Positions 1-7,366 of a DNA stretch of 24,814 bases are shown piece after piece. Positions within the stretch are counted from its first letter, which is position 1; each line of letters begins with the position of its first letter. The DNA is from an uncultured Ignavibacteriota bacterium. Its GTDB lineage: Bacteria; Bacteroidota; Ignavibacteria; Tepidaquicellales; Tepidaquicellaceae. A program made the position numbers and the translations under genes. The stretch lies in contig CALGII010000240.1 of assembly GCA_937915485.1 (NCBI GenBank), positions 1 through 24,814 of the forward strand. Reading direction: 5' to 3'. The notes under the pieces are model-generated. The model saw nothing but the letters and a program-made list of their open reading frames with translations, was not told the origin of the DNA and did not search any database.

Positions 1-51
1 TTGAATAAATTAGGAAAAATCTACTTTAAGGTAACTAAAATACATTTCAAT

Positions 52-699
52 ATGAAAATTTTCATCGATACAGCGAACCTGAAAGAAATTAAGGAAGCGG
101 CGGATATGGGATTGCTCGACGGTGTCACAACCAACCCGTCCCTGGTAGCCAAGGAAGGTCATAAGGATTTCAGAACGATGCTCGAAAAAATCTGCGCCAT
201 TGTTGACGGAGATATTTCAGCCGAGGTGGTTTCCACCGACGCGGCGGGCATTCTCAAGGAAGGAAGAGAACTCGCGAAGATTCATAAAAATATCGTAATC
301 AAAGTTCCGCTCATAAAGGAAGGTTTGAAAGCGGTCAAGACTTTCTCCGACGAAGGAATCAAGACTAACGTCACGCTTTGCTTCTCGCCGTCGCAGGCAT
401 TGCTTGCCGCGAAAGCGGGCGCGTACCTTGTCAGCCCGTTCGTAGGACGTCTCGACGACATTTCGTACAACGGAATGGACCTGATACAGCAGATTGTCCA
501 GATTTACCAGAACTACGATTACCCGACGCAGGTGCTCGTGGCTTCCGTCCGCCATCCGATGCATTTCGTGGACGCGGCGATGATTGGCGCGGACGTGTGC
601 ACGATGCCATTCAAGGTTATTGAAATGCTCGCGAAGCATCCGCTCACGGACATCGGTCTCGAAAAGTTTCTCGCGGACTGGAAAAAATTGAACTCTTAA
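52..699 (+). CDS. tal: Small transaldolase (TalC/MipB-type family)
   Basis: Predicted 215-residue cytosolic class I aldolase-fold enzyme. It should transfer a dihydroxyacetone unit between sugar phosphates in the non-oxidative pentose phosphate pathway. The start is taken at ATG 52 (MKIFIDTAN), because an upstream in-frame TTG at 1 would add 17 residues not typical of the family. The Schiff-base lysine is K84 in IVIKVPLIKEGL, and the GVTTNPSL motif lies near the N-terminus. The short family contains both fructose-6-phosphate aldolases and true transaldolases. Aligning by eye with E. coli FsaA, its Gln59 and Tyr131 are replaced by E58 (ISAEV) and F130 (SPFVGR), which is the transaldolase pattern. 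The gene lies 33 bp upstream of gcvT on the same strand. The start of any operon is outside the window. Confidence 0.92.
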   Translation: MKIFIDTANLKEIKEAADMGLLDGVTTNPSLVAKEGHKDFRTMLEKICAIVDGDISAEVVSTDAAGILKEGRELAKIHKNIVIKVPLIKEGLKAVKTFSDEGIKTNVTLCFSPSQALLAAKAGAYLVSPFVGRLDDISYNGMDLIQQIVQIYQNYDYPTQVLVASVRHPMHFVDAAMIGADVCTMPFKVIEMLAKHPLTDIGLEKFLADWKKLNS

Positions 700-732
700 T
701 TTAGTTTGTTAAAATATTAAAATACTTTGTAT

Positions 733-1815
733 ATGAAAAAGACAGCTTTCAACGAGATTCACAGGAAATTAGGTGCAAAATTAGTTGAATTCGCAGGTTT
801 CGAGATGCCCGTACAGTATGAAGGTATTATTGCCGAGCATAAAGCAGTGAGGAATTCAGTCGGTGTTTTTGACGTGTCGCATATGGGCGAGGTCAGGATT
901 CACGGTAAAGACGCTTTCGCTTTCGTGCAGAAACTGACGACGAACGACGTGTCGCAGTTGTTCAAGGGAAGAGTGCAGTATTCGTCGATGTGCAAGCCGG
1001 ACGGCGGCATCGTGGACGACCTGCTGGTTTATCATTGCGGCGATTATTTCCAACTCGTAATAAACGCTTCGAACGTCGAGAAGGACATCGCCTGGATGAA
1101 GCAGAACGTTTTCGGCGACGTTAGGATTGAAGACGTTTCCGACGCGACTTCGCTTCTGGCGATTCAGGGAAAGAACTCTCTGGCGCTTCTTCAGAAACTT
1201 ACAAAAACGGATTTATCAAAGATAGAATATTATCATTTCGAGTTTGGTCAGATAGCGGGACAGGACGCGATTATTTCTCACACCGGTTACACGGGCGAAA
1301 AGGTATGTTTCGAAATTTATTCTTCGTCGGACGTTAAGAAGTCGGAAGACTTGTGGAACGCGATTTTCGAGGCGGGGAAAGAATTCGACGTGAAGCCGAT
1401 TGGTCTCGGAGCGAGGGATACTTTAAGGCTCGAATACGCTTTCCGTCTTTACGGAAACGATATGGACGAAACGACAAATCCGCTCGAAGCGGGTCTGGCG
1501 TGGATTACGAAACTCGACAAGGGCGATTTCAACGGCAAAGAAGCAATCGCGAAAGCGAAAGCGGACGGTCTTAAGAGGAAACTCGTAGGATTCGTAGTGA
1601 ACGACAAGATGGTCGCGAGGCACGGTCAGGACGTTTACGCGGGCGATAAGAAAATCGGCCACGTGGCAAGCGGCTCGCCGTCTCCGATGCTCGGAAAGAA
1701 CATAGGAATGCTTTACGCCGAAACCGCGTTCAGTAAAATCGGCAGCGTTGTCGAGATTGACGTGAGAGGAAAAAGAATCAAGGCGGAGATTGTAAAGACG
1801 CCTTTCCTAAGTTGA
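733..1815 (+). CDS. gcvT: Glycine cleavage system T protein (aminomethyltransferase)
   Basis: Predicted 360-residue T protein. It takes the aminomethyl group from the lipoylated H protein, releases ammonia and passes the methylene to tetrahydrofolate. The sequence is full length for the family. It shows the N-terminal motif GAKLVEFAGFEMPVQY, then VFDVSHMGEVR, then HTGYTGEKVCFEIY, and the C-terminal segment GHVASGSPSPMLGKNIGM expected of GcvT. The start is placed at ATG 733, since the in-frame TTG at 727 would only add Met-Tyr. A stem-loop with a T-tract follows 27 bases after the stop, so gcvT probably ends a transcription unit. The gcvH and gcvP partners are not in this window. A one-carbon folate link exists with folD further along, but that gene is in a different unit. 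Confidence 0.96.
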   Translation: MKKTAFNEIHRKLGAKLVEFAGFEMPVQYEGIIAEHKAVRNSVGVFDVSHMGEVRIHGKDAFAFVQKLTTNDVSQLFKGRVQYSSMCKPDGGIVDDLLVYHCGDYFQLVINASNVEKDIAWMKQNVFGDVRIEDVSDATSLLAIQGKNSLALLQKLTKTDLSKIEYYHFEFGQIAGQDAIISHTGYTGEKVCFEIYSSSDVKKSEDLWNAIFEAGKEFDVKPIGLGARDTLRLEYAFRLYGNDMDETTNPLEAGLAWITKLDKGDFNGKEAIAKAKADGLKRKLVGFVVNDKMVARHGQDVYAGDKKIGHVASGSPSPMLGKNIGMLYAETAFSKIGSVVEIDVRGKRIKAEIVKTPFLS

Positions 1816-1841
1816 TAGGAATTGTTTAATATTACATAACG

Positions 1842-1870
1842 GGGGATTTGAAAGAGTCCCCTGATTTTTT
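1842..1870 (+). terminator. Rho-independent terminator after gcvT
   Basis: An 8-bp stem (GGGGATTT against GAGTCCCC, with two G-U wobbles in RNA) is closed by a GAAA tetraloop and followed by TGA and six Ts. It sits 27 bases after the gcvT stop and only 20 bases before the proposed comB start. It reads as an intrinsic terminator on the + strand. Its closeness to comB could also make it a leaky attenuator. Confidence 0.75.
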
Positions 1871-1890
1871 GAAAACTAAAAAGTTATTGT

Positions 1891-2718
1891 TTGGTAAAAG
1901 TAGATGTATATTTATCGCAGTCTCTGATACAGGACGAAATGCAGTTGAAGGACAGGAACGTAATAGTAATCGACGTTCTTCGCGCTTCATCGACGATACT
2001 TACGGCGCTCGTAAATCAGGCGAAGGAAATAATTCCAGCCGAGAGCGTTTCTGTCGCGGCGCGCATTTCGAAGGGTCTGGGCAATTCGGTTCTGTGCGGG
2101 GAGCGAAACGGAAAAATTATTGAAGGGTTTAAACTGGGGAATTCTCCGTTCGAATATACAACGGACGCGGTGAAAGGCAAGACTCTGATTTTTTCGACGA
2201 CGAACGGAACGATATCGGTGACGAAATCGAAGTTCGCGAAGAACTGCGTCGTCGCGGGTTTCCTGAATATGAGCGCGGTCGTGAATTACGCGGCGTCGCT
2301 TAACGACGACGTTACGATTCTATGCTCGGGGAAACTCAACGACTTCTGCATCGAGGATTCAATCGCCGCGGGTATGATTATAAACGGATTGATGGATATC
2401 AAGGGGAAGTCGAACGTCGAACTTTACGATTCGGGATACATGTCGTACAAACTCGCGAAGCATCTCGCGTACAGGAACTCGAAGCCCGACAGGGGAAAAC
2501 TCCTGTCGATGCTCGCGGATTCCGAGCACGGGAAATATCTCGCTTCGATAGGTTTCGGCGATGACTTGAAATACTGCGCCGAACTTGACAAACTCGACAA
2601 ACTGCCGTTTTACAGGAACGGCGTGATTAAATTGAAGGAGACTTTCGAGCAGGAAGCGAGCGAAAAATCAAAAATGAAGAGAGTCAACATAAGCAGCAAA
2701 CCGAACTCAAAGGATTAA
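1891..2718 (+). CDS. comB: 2-phosphosulfolactate phosphatase (ComB family)
   Basis: Predicted 275-residue protein of the ComB family, Mg-dependent acid phosphatases that convert 2-phosphosulfolactate to sulfolactate, first described in coenzyme M biosynthesis of methanogens. Family features are the VIVIDVLRASSTILTAL segment near residues 24-40, GERNGKIIEGFKLGNSP, the LIFSTTNGT core, and an ILCSGKLNDFCIEDSIAAGMI segment. The TTG at 1891 is chosen as start because the next in-frame ATG (1936) would delete the first beta strand and no earlier start exists. In bacteria without coenzyme M the physiological substrate is often uncertain; sulfolactate metabolism is inference only. The C-terminal about 25 residues are Lys/Ser-rich and look like a tail. 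The stop overlaps the ftsK start by one base (TAATG), which suggests translational coupling. Confidence 0.88.
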   Translation: MVKVDVYLSQSLIQDEMQLKDRNVIVIDVLRASSTILTALVNQAKEIIPAESVSVAARISKGLGNSVLCGERNGKIIEGFKLGNSPFEYTTDAVKGKTLIFSTTNGTISVTKSKFAKNCVVAGFLNMSAVVNYAASLNDDVTILCSGKLNDFCIEDSIAAGMIINGLMDIKGKSNVELYDSGYMSYKLAKHLAYRNSKPDRGKLLSMLADSEHGKYLASIGFGDDLKYCAELDKLDKLPFYRNGVIKLKETFEQEASEKSKMKRVNISSKPNSKD

Positions 2719-5288
2719 TGAACAAGAGAATGAAATCAAAACTTTCGGACAGGAAGCCCGAAAGCAGGAAGAAGCAGAGCGAGGAATTCGCGATATCGGA
2801 AAATTTCAAGATTCGCCTGATAGGCGCGCTGCTTATAGTTCTCGGCGTTCTGCTAATCATTGCGATTTTTTCGTATTCGAAGGCGGACGCTCAGACGCTA
2901 CTGAGATTTTCATTCCTTGACATATTCAGGAAGGAAACTTATTCCTCGCTTTACAGGATAAACAACCTTCTCGGAATAGCGGGCGCATACGTCGCGAACG
3001 TTTCCATAGAAAGTCTTTTCGGATATTTCACATTCATAATCCCATCCGTGGTGGTTATAATCGGCTGGACGCTTTTCAGGAGAAAGCCGATGTACAAGCC
3101 CGCGACGATTTCGGTTTACCTCATACTTTTAATGACGTTCCTCGCGGGGGCGGCGGGATTGATAAGGATTCTCGCGGGTCCCGAAAGGCTGTCGGGAGCG
3201 TATTGCGGCGCGACGGGTAATTTCATATCGTCTGTTTTTTACTACGGGCTCGGCTCTATCGGCGCATCGATTGTTTTCATCGTCGCGCTCGGACTGACGG
3301 TGATGCTTCTCGTTGACGGGAACATACTCAAGTCGCTCGCGAGACTGAAACTGCTCTGGGAAAAAATCAAGGAGAAGTTCAGAAAAGAAAAAGAAGATTT
3401 AACGACTGAGAAGGAAGAAAAGAAATTAAAGAAAGAAGAAAAGAAAGAAGAGTCGGCGATTGAGGAAGCGATAAGGAAGGAAAGCGAAAGGATTAAACGC
3501 GCGAAAGGAAAGGTCAACGGCGAAGAGCCCGTCATCAAGGATACGGAAATAAACCGTCCGAGGGCGGACGTGCGCAAGACGGAACAGAAGCACGTTCCCG
3601 AGCCGGCGGAGATGGAAGAGGATGAAATTGCCGAAGAGCCCGCGGAAGAAAAGAAAGCGCCGAAGAAGAAGAAAGATTTGAGTTCTCTGCTTGTAGAGGT
3701 ACCGAAGAAAACCGAAGCGAGCGAGACTGATATCAATCCCGAAAACTCGAACGAACTTGACGGAGTCGAAGGCGCGGAGGAAGACGATTTCGTCGAGGAG
3801 AAACTCGAAGGATACAAAAATCCGACTCTCGATTTGCTCGAAGAGCCGTCGAAAGAAGAGAACGAAGTTATTTCCGACGAGGAGTTGAAGCACAACGGAA
3901 GGCTGCTTCAGGAAAAACTTCTCAAGTTCGGTATAGAGATTATAGACATAGCGGCGACGCCCGGTCCCGTGGTGACGCTTTACGAACTCGTGCCCGCGCC
4001 GGAAGTGAAACTCTCAAAGATTGAATCGCTTCAGGACGACATCGCGCTTGCGATGAAGGCGAGGGGAATCAGGATGATTATTCCGATTCCCGGCAAAGGC
4101 ACGGTGGGCGTGGAAATCCCGAACAGCAAGTCGCAGATGGTGCGCGTGAAGAGCGTGCTCGCTTCGGCTAAGTTCAAGGACAGCACGAAGAAACTCACGG
4201 TCGCGTTCGGAAAGATGATTGACGGCGAAATATACGTGGACGATTTGTCGAAGATGCCGCACGTGCTTATCGCGGGTGCGACAGGCTCCGGAAAGAGCGT
4301 CGGCATAAACACGATTATCGCTTCGCTGCTTTACAAGATGCATCCATCGGATTTGAAGTTCGTAATGATTGACCCGAAGAAGATTGAACTTAGTTTGTAT
4401 TCTAAACTCCGGAATCATTTCGTCGCGACGTCGAACGACATAAACGAAAGCATCGTGACGAGTTCGCAGAACGCCGTTTCGATTCTTAAGAGCGTCGAGA
4501 TGGAAATGGAGCAGAGATACGATAAACTCGCCAACGCGGGTGTGAGGAACATCGATTCGTACAACGAGAAATACGCGCAGGGAAAACTTAAGAACAACGA
4601 AGTAATAAGGCACAGGAAGATGCCGTACATCGTGGTTATTATTGACGAGTTGGCTGATTTGATGATTACCGCGAAGAGGGATATCGAGGACCCGATAGCG
4701 AGGATAGCGCAGATGGCGAGGGCTGTTGGGATACATCTGATTGTAGCGACGCAGAGACCGTCGGTTGACGTAATCACGGGCGTGATAAAAGCGAACTTCC
4801 CCGTGAGGGTGGCGTATCAGGTCGCGTCGAAAATTGATTCGAGAACGATACTTGATATGTCGGGCGCCGACCAGTTATTGAGAAACGGCGATATGCTTTA
4901 CCTGTCGTCGGCTTCGCCGAAACCTATCAGGATACAGAACGCTTATATATCGACCGAAGAGTGCGAGAAACTCGTTGATTATATTTCCGCGCAGAAGGGA
5001 TATTCGAAACCGTATCTTCTGCCGTCGATACTGAACAAGAAGGGCAAGGGCGGGTTCTACGGCGACGACTGGGACGAGATGTTTCCCGAAGCGGCGCGAC
5101 TGATTCTGAAACTTCAGAACTGCTCGACGTCAACTCTGCAGAGGCGTCTGAAACTCGGATACGCGCGCGCGGCGAGGATAGTTGACCAGATGGAAGGCGC
5201 GGGAATAGTCGGTCCGAATCAGGGCGCGAAAGGAAGAGAGATTCTCGTGACTGAAGACGAACTTGAAGAGATACTGCAGGGAATGTAA
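2718..5288 (+). CDS. ftsK: DNA translocase FtsK/SpoIIIE
   Basis: Predicted 856-residue septal DNA pump that clears and resolves chromosome ends at division. The N-terminus has about four membrane segments (roughly residues 33-53, 100-119, 130-152 and 176-199). A highly charged Lys/Glu linker follows (about 205-390), then the alpha domain, and a RecA-like motor with Walker A GATGSGKS at 520-527 and Walker B VVIIDE with D643-E644. A C-terminal winged-helix gamma domain (about 790-850, containing STLQRRLKLGYARAARIVD) would read polar KOPS-type DNA sequences. The length is usual for non-enterobacterial FtsK. The ATG overlaps the comB stop by one base; an alternative ATG lies at 2730. The linker's purine-rich codons produce long meaningless frames on the opposite strand. 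Confidence 0.96.
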   Translation: MNKRMKSKLSDRKPESRKKQSEEFAISENFKIRLIGALLIVLGVLLIIAIFSYSKADAQTLLRFSFLDIFRKETYSSLYRINNLLGIAGAYVANVSIESLFGYFTFIIPSVVVIIGWTLFRRKPMYKPATISVYLILLMTFLAGAAGLIRILAGPERLSGAYCGATGNFISSVFYYGLGSIGASIVFIVALGLTVMLLVDGNILKSLARLKLLWEKIKEKFRKEKEDLTTEKEEKKLKKEEKKEESAIEEAIRKESERIKRAKGKVNGEEPVIKDTEINRPRADVRKTEQKHVPEPAEMEEDEIAEEPAEEKKAPKKKKDLSSLLVEVPKKTEASETDINPENSNELDGVEGAEEDDFVEEKLEGYKNPTLDLLEEPSKEENEVISDEELKHNGRLLQEKLLKFGIEIIDIAATPGPVVTLYELVPAPEVKLSKIESLQDDIALAMKARGIRMIIPIPGKGTVGVEIPNSKSQMVRVKSVLASAKFKDSTKKLTVAFGKMIDGEIYVDDLSKMPHVLIAGATGSGKSVGINTIIASLLYKMHPSDLKFVMIDPKKIELSLYSKLRNHFVATSNDINESIVTSSQNAVSILKSVEMEMEQRYDKLANAGVRNIDSYNEKYAQGKLKNNEVIRHRKMPYIVVIIDELADLMITAKRDIEDPIARIAQMARAVGIHLIVATQRPSVDVITGVIKANFPVRVAYQVASKIDSRTILDMSGADQLLRNGDMLYLSSASPKPIRIQNAYISTEECEKLVDYISAQKGYSKPYLLPSILNKKGKGGFYGDDWDEMFPEAARLILKLQNCSTSTLQRRLKLGYARAARIVDQMEGAGIVGPNQGAKGREILVTEDELEEILQGM

Positions 5289-5290
5289 AT

Positions 5291-5324
5291 CAATTAGTAA
5301 TTAGTAATTAATAATTAGTAATTA
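5291..5324. repeat. Left heptamer array (TTAGTAA units)
   Basis: After CAA come four tandem 7-bp units, TTAGTAA, TTAGTAA, TTAATAA and TTAGTAA, then TTA. The array begins two bases after the ftsK stop codon. It is the reverse complement of the array at 5457-5504 (same CAA/TTG edge and the same single TTAATAA variant unit), so the two form inverted arms around a spacer of about 130 bp. Confidence 0.9.
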
Positions 5325-5325
5325 A

Positions 5326-5361
5326 GAACTTTAAGAACTTTAAGAACTTTAAGAACTTTAA
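5326..5361. repeat. Four tandem copies of a 9-bp repeat (GAACTTTAA)
   Basis: Four perfect contiguous copies of GAACTTTAA directly follow the left heptamer array. The period is a multiple of three, so one frame would read a repeated Asn-Phe-Lys tripeptide, but no start codon is available in that frame. The copies are identical, which suggests recent slippage or copying. Confidence 0.92.
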
Positions 5362-5374
5362 GAGATTTACATCG

Positions 5375-5411
5375 TATCCGAGAGTCCCCAAAGAGCGGGA
5401 GACTCTCGATA
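5375..5411. terminator. Hairpin between convergent ftsK and deoC
   Basis: CGAGAGTC (5379-5386) pairs perfectly with GACTCTCG (5401-5408). CCC pairs with GGG inside and TAT with ATA outside, around a loop of about 7 bases. The stem lies between two convergent genes, where a bidirectional terminator is expected. There is no clean T-tract on either side, so an intrinsic terminator is only one reading. A structural part of the surrounding repeat element is another. Confidence 0.4.
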
Positions 5412-5456
5412 ACGTACAAAAAGAAATTGAAGACATAGTTTTCGGAAGTCAAATTA

Positions 5457-5504
5457 TAATTACTAATTACTAATTACTAATTACTAATTATTAATTACTA
5501 ATTG
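5457..5504. repeat. Right heptamer array (TTACTAA units), running into deoC
   Basis: TAA is followed by six tandem 7-bp units (four TTACTAA, one TTATTAA variant, one TTACTAA) and TTG. It is the inverted counterpart of 5291-5324 with two more units. The last part lies inside deoC: on the - strand it encodes the final Ile-Ser-Asn and the TAA stop of that gene. Confidence 0.9.
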
Positions 5505-6366
5505 ACGAGACGAGGTCTTTGAGCAGTGACGACGCGCCGATTCTGAACAAATCCTGATTCAGCCAGTCTTTTCCGCACACCGCGTTCACGAGGGACGCGT
5601 ATTCAAGAGCTTCATCAGTTTTGCGTATTCCGCCCGCGGCTTTGAATCCGATTTTCTTTCCGGTCTTTTCAAAATGTTCTTTGACAGCGCAGAGCATAAC
5701 GTAAGAGGCTTCGAGCGTCGCGGCGGGACTGATTTTTCCCGTCGATGTCTTTATAAAATCCGCTCCGCCTTCAATAGCGAGAAGGCTCGCGGCATATATG
5801 TTCCCCGGGCTTTTGAGTTCGCCTGTTTCGAGAATGACTTTCAGATGAACGCTCTTTGTATTGGAATTGTTCTTGCAGAGTTTATTGATTTCGAATATCT
5901 CGTCGAAGACGAATGAATAGTTGCCTGAAAGGAATTCGCCTCTCGAGATTACGATATCGATTTCGTCGGCGTCGTGGTCGATGCAGTACTGCACTTCCGC
6001 GAGTTTAAGTTCGAGAGGAACCTGACCCGACGGGAAGTAGGAAGAAACTGTCGCGGCTTTGACTCTCGTTCCTTTCAACTGCGCGCTTGTCCAGTTAACG
6101 AATCTCGGATAAACGCAGACTGCGGCGACGGAGGGAACGCCTTTAATGTTCGAAGGATTCTTTGCTGTATCGCAGAGTGTTTTAACTTTTTCGAAAGTAT
6201 CGTTTCCTTCGAGAGTTGTAAGGTCGAGGAATGAAATAATATTGCAAACAGTATCTTTGTTCTTTATTATTTTTTTGTCAGTGGTAATTTCCGCTAATTT
6301 CGCTTTCACGTCAATATTATCGAAGAATTCGATTGCTTTGGATACATCTGTATTAAAAGGATTCAT
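5491..6366 (-). CDS. deoC: Deoxyribose-phosphate aldolase
   Basis: Predicted 291-residue class I aldolase that splits 2-deoxyribose-5-phosphate into glyceraldehyde-3-phosphate and acetaldehyde in deoxynucleoside catabolism. The Schiff-base lysine is K206 in GADFIKTSTGK. The second active-site lysine is K242 in IGFKAAGGIR. The HLKVILETGEL and ADEIDIVISRGEF strands complete the active site. It is longer than E. coli DeoC (259 residues) by an N-terminal extension, as in many related bacterial enzymes. The ATG at 6366 is the only sensible start. The last three residues and the stop are contributed by a heptamer repeat array, so the original C-terminus may have been slightly different. It is convergent with ftsK and divergent from the SPOR lipoprotein genes. 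Confidence 0.96.
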   Translation of the reverse strand: MNPFNTDVSKAIEFFDNIDVKAKLAEITTDKKIIKNKDTVCNIISFLDLTTLEGNDTFEKVKTLCDTAKNPSNIKGVPSVAAVCVYPRFVNWTSAQLKGTRVKAATVSSYFPSGQVPLELKLAEVQYCIDHDADEIDIVISRGEFLSGNYSFVFDEIFEINKLCKNNSNTKSVHLKVILETGELKSPGNIYAASLLAIEGGADFIKTSTGKISPAATLEASYVMLCAVKEHFEKTGKKIGFKAAGGIRKTDEALEYASLVNAVCGKDWLNQDLFRIGASSLLKDLVSSISN

Positions 6367-6540
6367 AACTTATTTTTTTTACAATGTACTATAAATATCT
6401 ATCATATTACATACAATTGGATAACTCCCGATACTTAATTTTTTACTTTAAATTCTATTTGTTATTTGCAAAAAAATAGTTAATTTAGCGTAGTGATGCA
6501 ACAGGTGATTTATTTGCAAAACAAAATAATATTAAAAATT

Positions 6541-6933
6541 ATGAGAAAAGCATTAATCTACCCGATCATACCGGTCTTGCTCATCGTTACATCATTGTTT
6601 TCCTCATGTTCATCAAGCGACGACGAAGACATCTATGTATTGAGGGATACTGTTGTTCTCAATATAGACACACTGATAAAAGAGCAGCGCAACGTACAAA
6701 AACTGAATCTAACATTCGTCGTACAACTTGCCGCGTTCAAGGAATTAAATTATGCCGAGACATACAGGGAAAAAGCGAAGGAAAAACTAAGCGTGCTCCC
6801 TGACTTGAGGAAAACGGGCGACATATATCACGTAACGGTAGGCAGGTTCAACGACGCCAAATCGGCGCAGGATTACCTGAACACGGTGAAATCGAAAGGT
6901 TTCCCGAATGCATTTGTAAAATCAATAGATTAA
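6541..6933 (+). CDS. SPOR-domain lipoprotein, first of a tandem pair
   Basis: Predicted 130-residue lipoprotein. ATG 6541 is chosen over an in-frame upstream start at 6493 because it begins a clean signal peptide (MRKALIYPIIPVLLIV) that ends in a lipobox, with C23 as the lipidated cysteine (FSSC). The residues after the cysteine are acidic (SSSDDEDIY). The C-terminal about 75 residues fit a SPOR domain: FVVQLAAFKELNYAETYREK in the first strand and helix, and YHVTVGRFNDAKSAQDYL in the second half. SPOR domains bind peptidoglycan strands lacking stem peptides, usually at division sites, so the protein probably sits in the periplasm anchored to a membrane. The 174-bp region upstream, shared with divergent deoC, should hold promoters, but I found no convincing box. 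Confidence 0.82.
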   Translation: MRKALIYPIIPVLLIVTSLFSSCSSSDDEDIYVLRDTVVLNIDTLIKEQRNVQKLNLTFVVQLAAFKELNYAETYREKAKEKLSVLPDLRKTGDIYHVTVGRFNDAKSAQDYLNTVKSKGFPNAFVKSID

Positions 6934-6945
6934 ACAGGAGAAAAC

Positions 6946-7353
6946 ATGAAAAATCTACATTGGACATTTTTAATCTTATTTGCTTTTGCGTCATCACTGA
7001 TTTTAACATCCTGCTGCGCTGACAACGAATGCGCGGAAGAGGATATATACGGCAAGACAATAATCAAGCAGACTGACACGCTATACAACAAGAATCCGAA
7101 GTTGGTAAGAGGACCATTCTACGTGCAGATAGGGGCATACGCGAACAAGTCGAACGCGGACGCGTTTCTCAGCGATTCGAAGAAGCAGTTAAGGCTTAAG
7201 ATAGATATGAAGCAGACCCAGGACGGGATATACAGGATATATATAGGCGAATACAAGACAGTAGAGGAAGCGGATGACATGCTCACGACTGTAAAGAGGC
7301 AGGGATTTTCGGATGCATTCGTTAGAGACGACGCGGGACCTATAAGCAAATAA
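6946..7353 (+). CDS. SPOR-domain lipoprotein, second of a tandem pair
   Basis: Predicted 135-residue lipoprotein with a signal peptide (MKNLHWTFLILFAFASSLI) and a standard lipobox LTSC with C23 lipidated. The SPOR domain runs from GPFYVQIGAYANKSNADAF to YRIYIGEYKTVEEADDML and then GFSDAFVRD. It is a paralogue of the preceding gene: both have an acidic stretch after the cysteine, an EDIY segment, a DTL motif and a single C-terminal SPOR domain. The pair therefore probably arose by tandem duplication. An AGGAG Shine-Dalgarno sequence lies seven bases before the ATG, one of the few good ones in the window. The gene follows its paralogue by 12 bp and precedes folD by 13 bp, so co-transcription is likely. 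Its partner at the septum or envelope cannot be told from sequence. Confidence 0.85.
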   Translation: MKNLHWTFLILFAFASSLILTSCCADNECAEEDIYGKTIIKQTDTLYNKNPKLVRGPFYVQIGAYANKSNADAFLSDSKKQLRLKIDMKQTQDGIYRIYIGEYKTVEEADDMLTTVKRQGFSDAFVRDDAGPISK

Positions 7354-7366
7354 ACAAACAACAAAT

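Noticed and set aside
1848..2123. + strand frame in another phase across the start of comB
   Set aside because: It runs out of phase through the conserved ComB sequence and has no recognisable domain.
3242..3895. Long - strand frame (217 codons) opposite the ftsK linker
   Set aside because: It is very rich in Ser and Phe, which is the mirror of the Lys/Glu codons of the linker. It has no motif or start context and lies wholly inside a well-supported gene.
4014..4736. Long - strand frame (240 codons) opposite the ftsK motor
   Set aside because: It overlaps the conserved ATPase core completely, is His/Arg rich from reversed codons, and matches no family.
5289..5504. CRISPR array
   Set aside because: The repeats are 7 and 9 bp with no spacers between units, in two inverted arms; there are no cas genes in the window.
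6367..6540. Divergent promoters between deoC and the first SPOR gene
   Set aside because: Promoters are expected here, but I found only partial matches to TAnnTTTG (TTATTTG twice) and no confident -33 partner.
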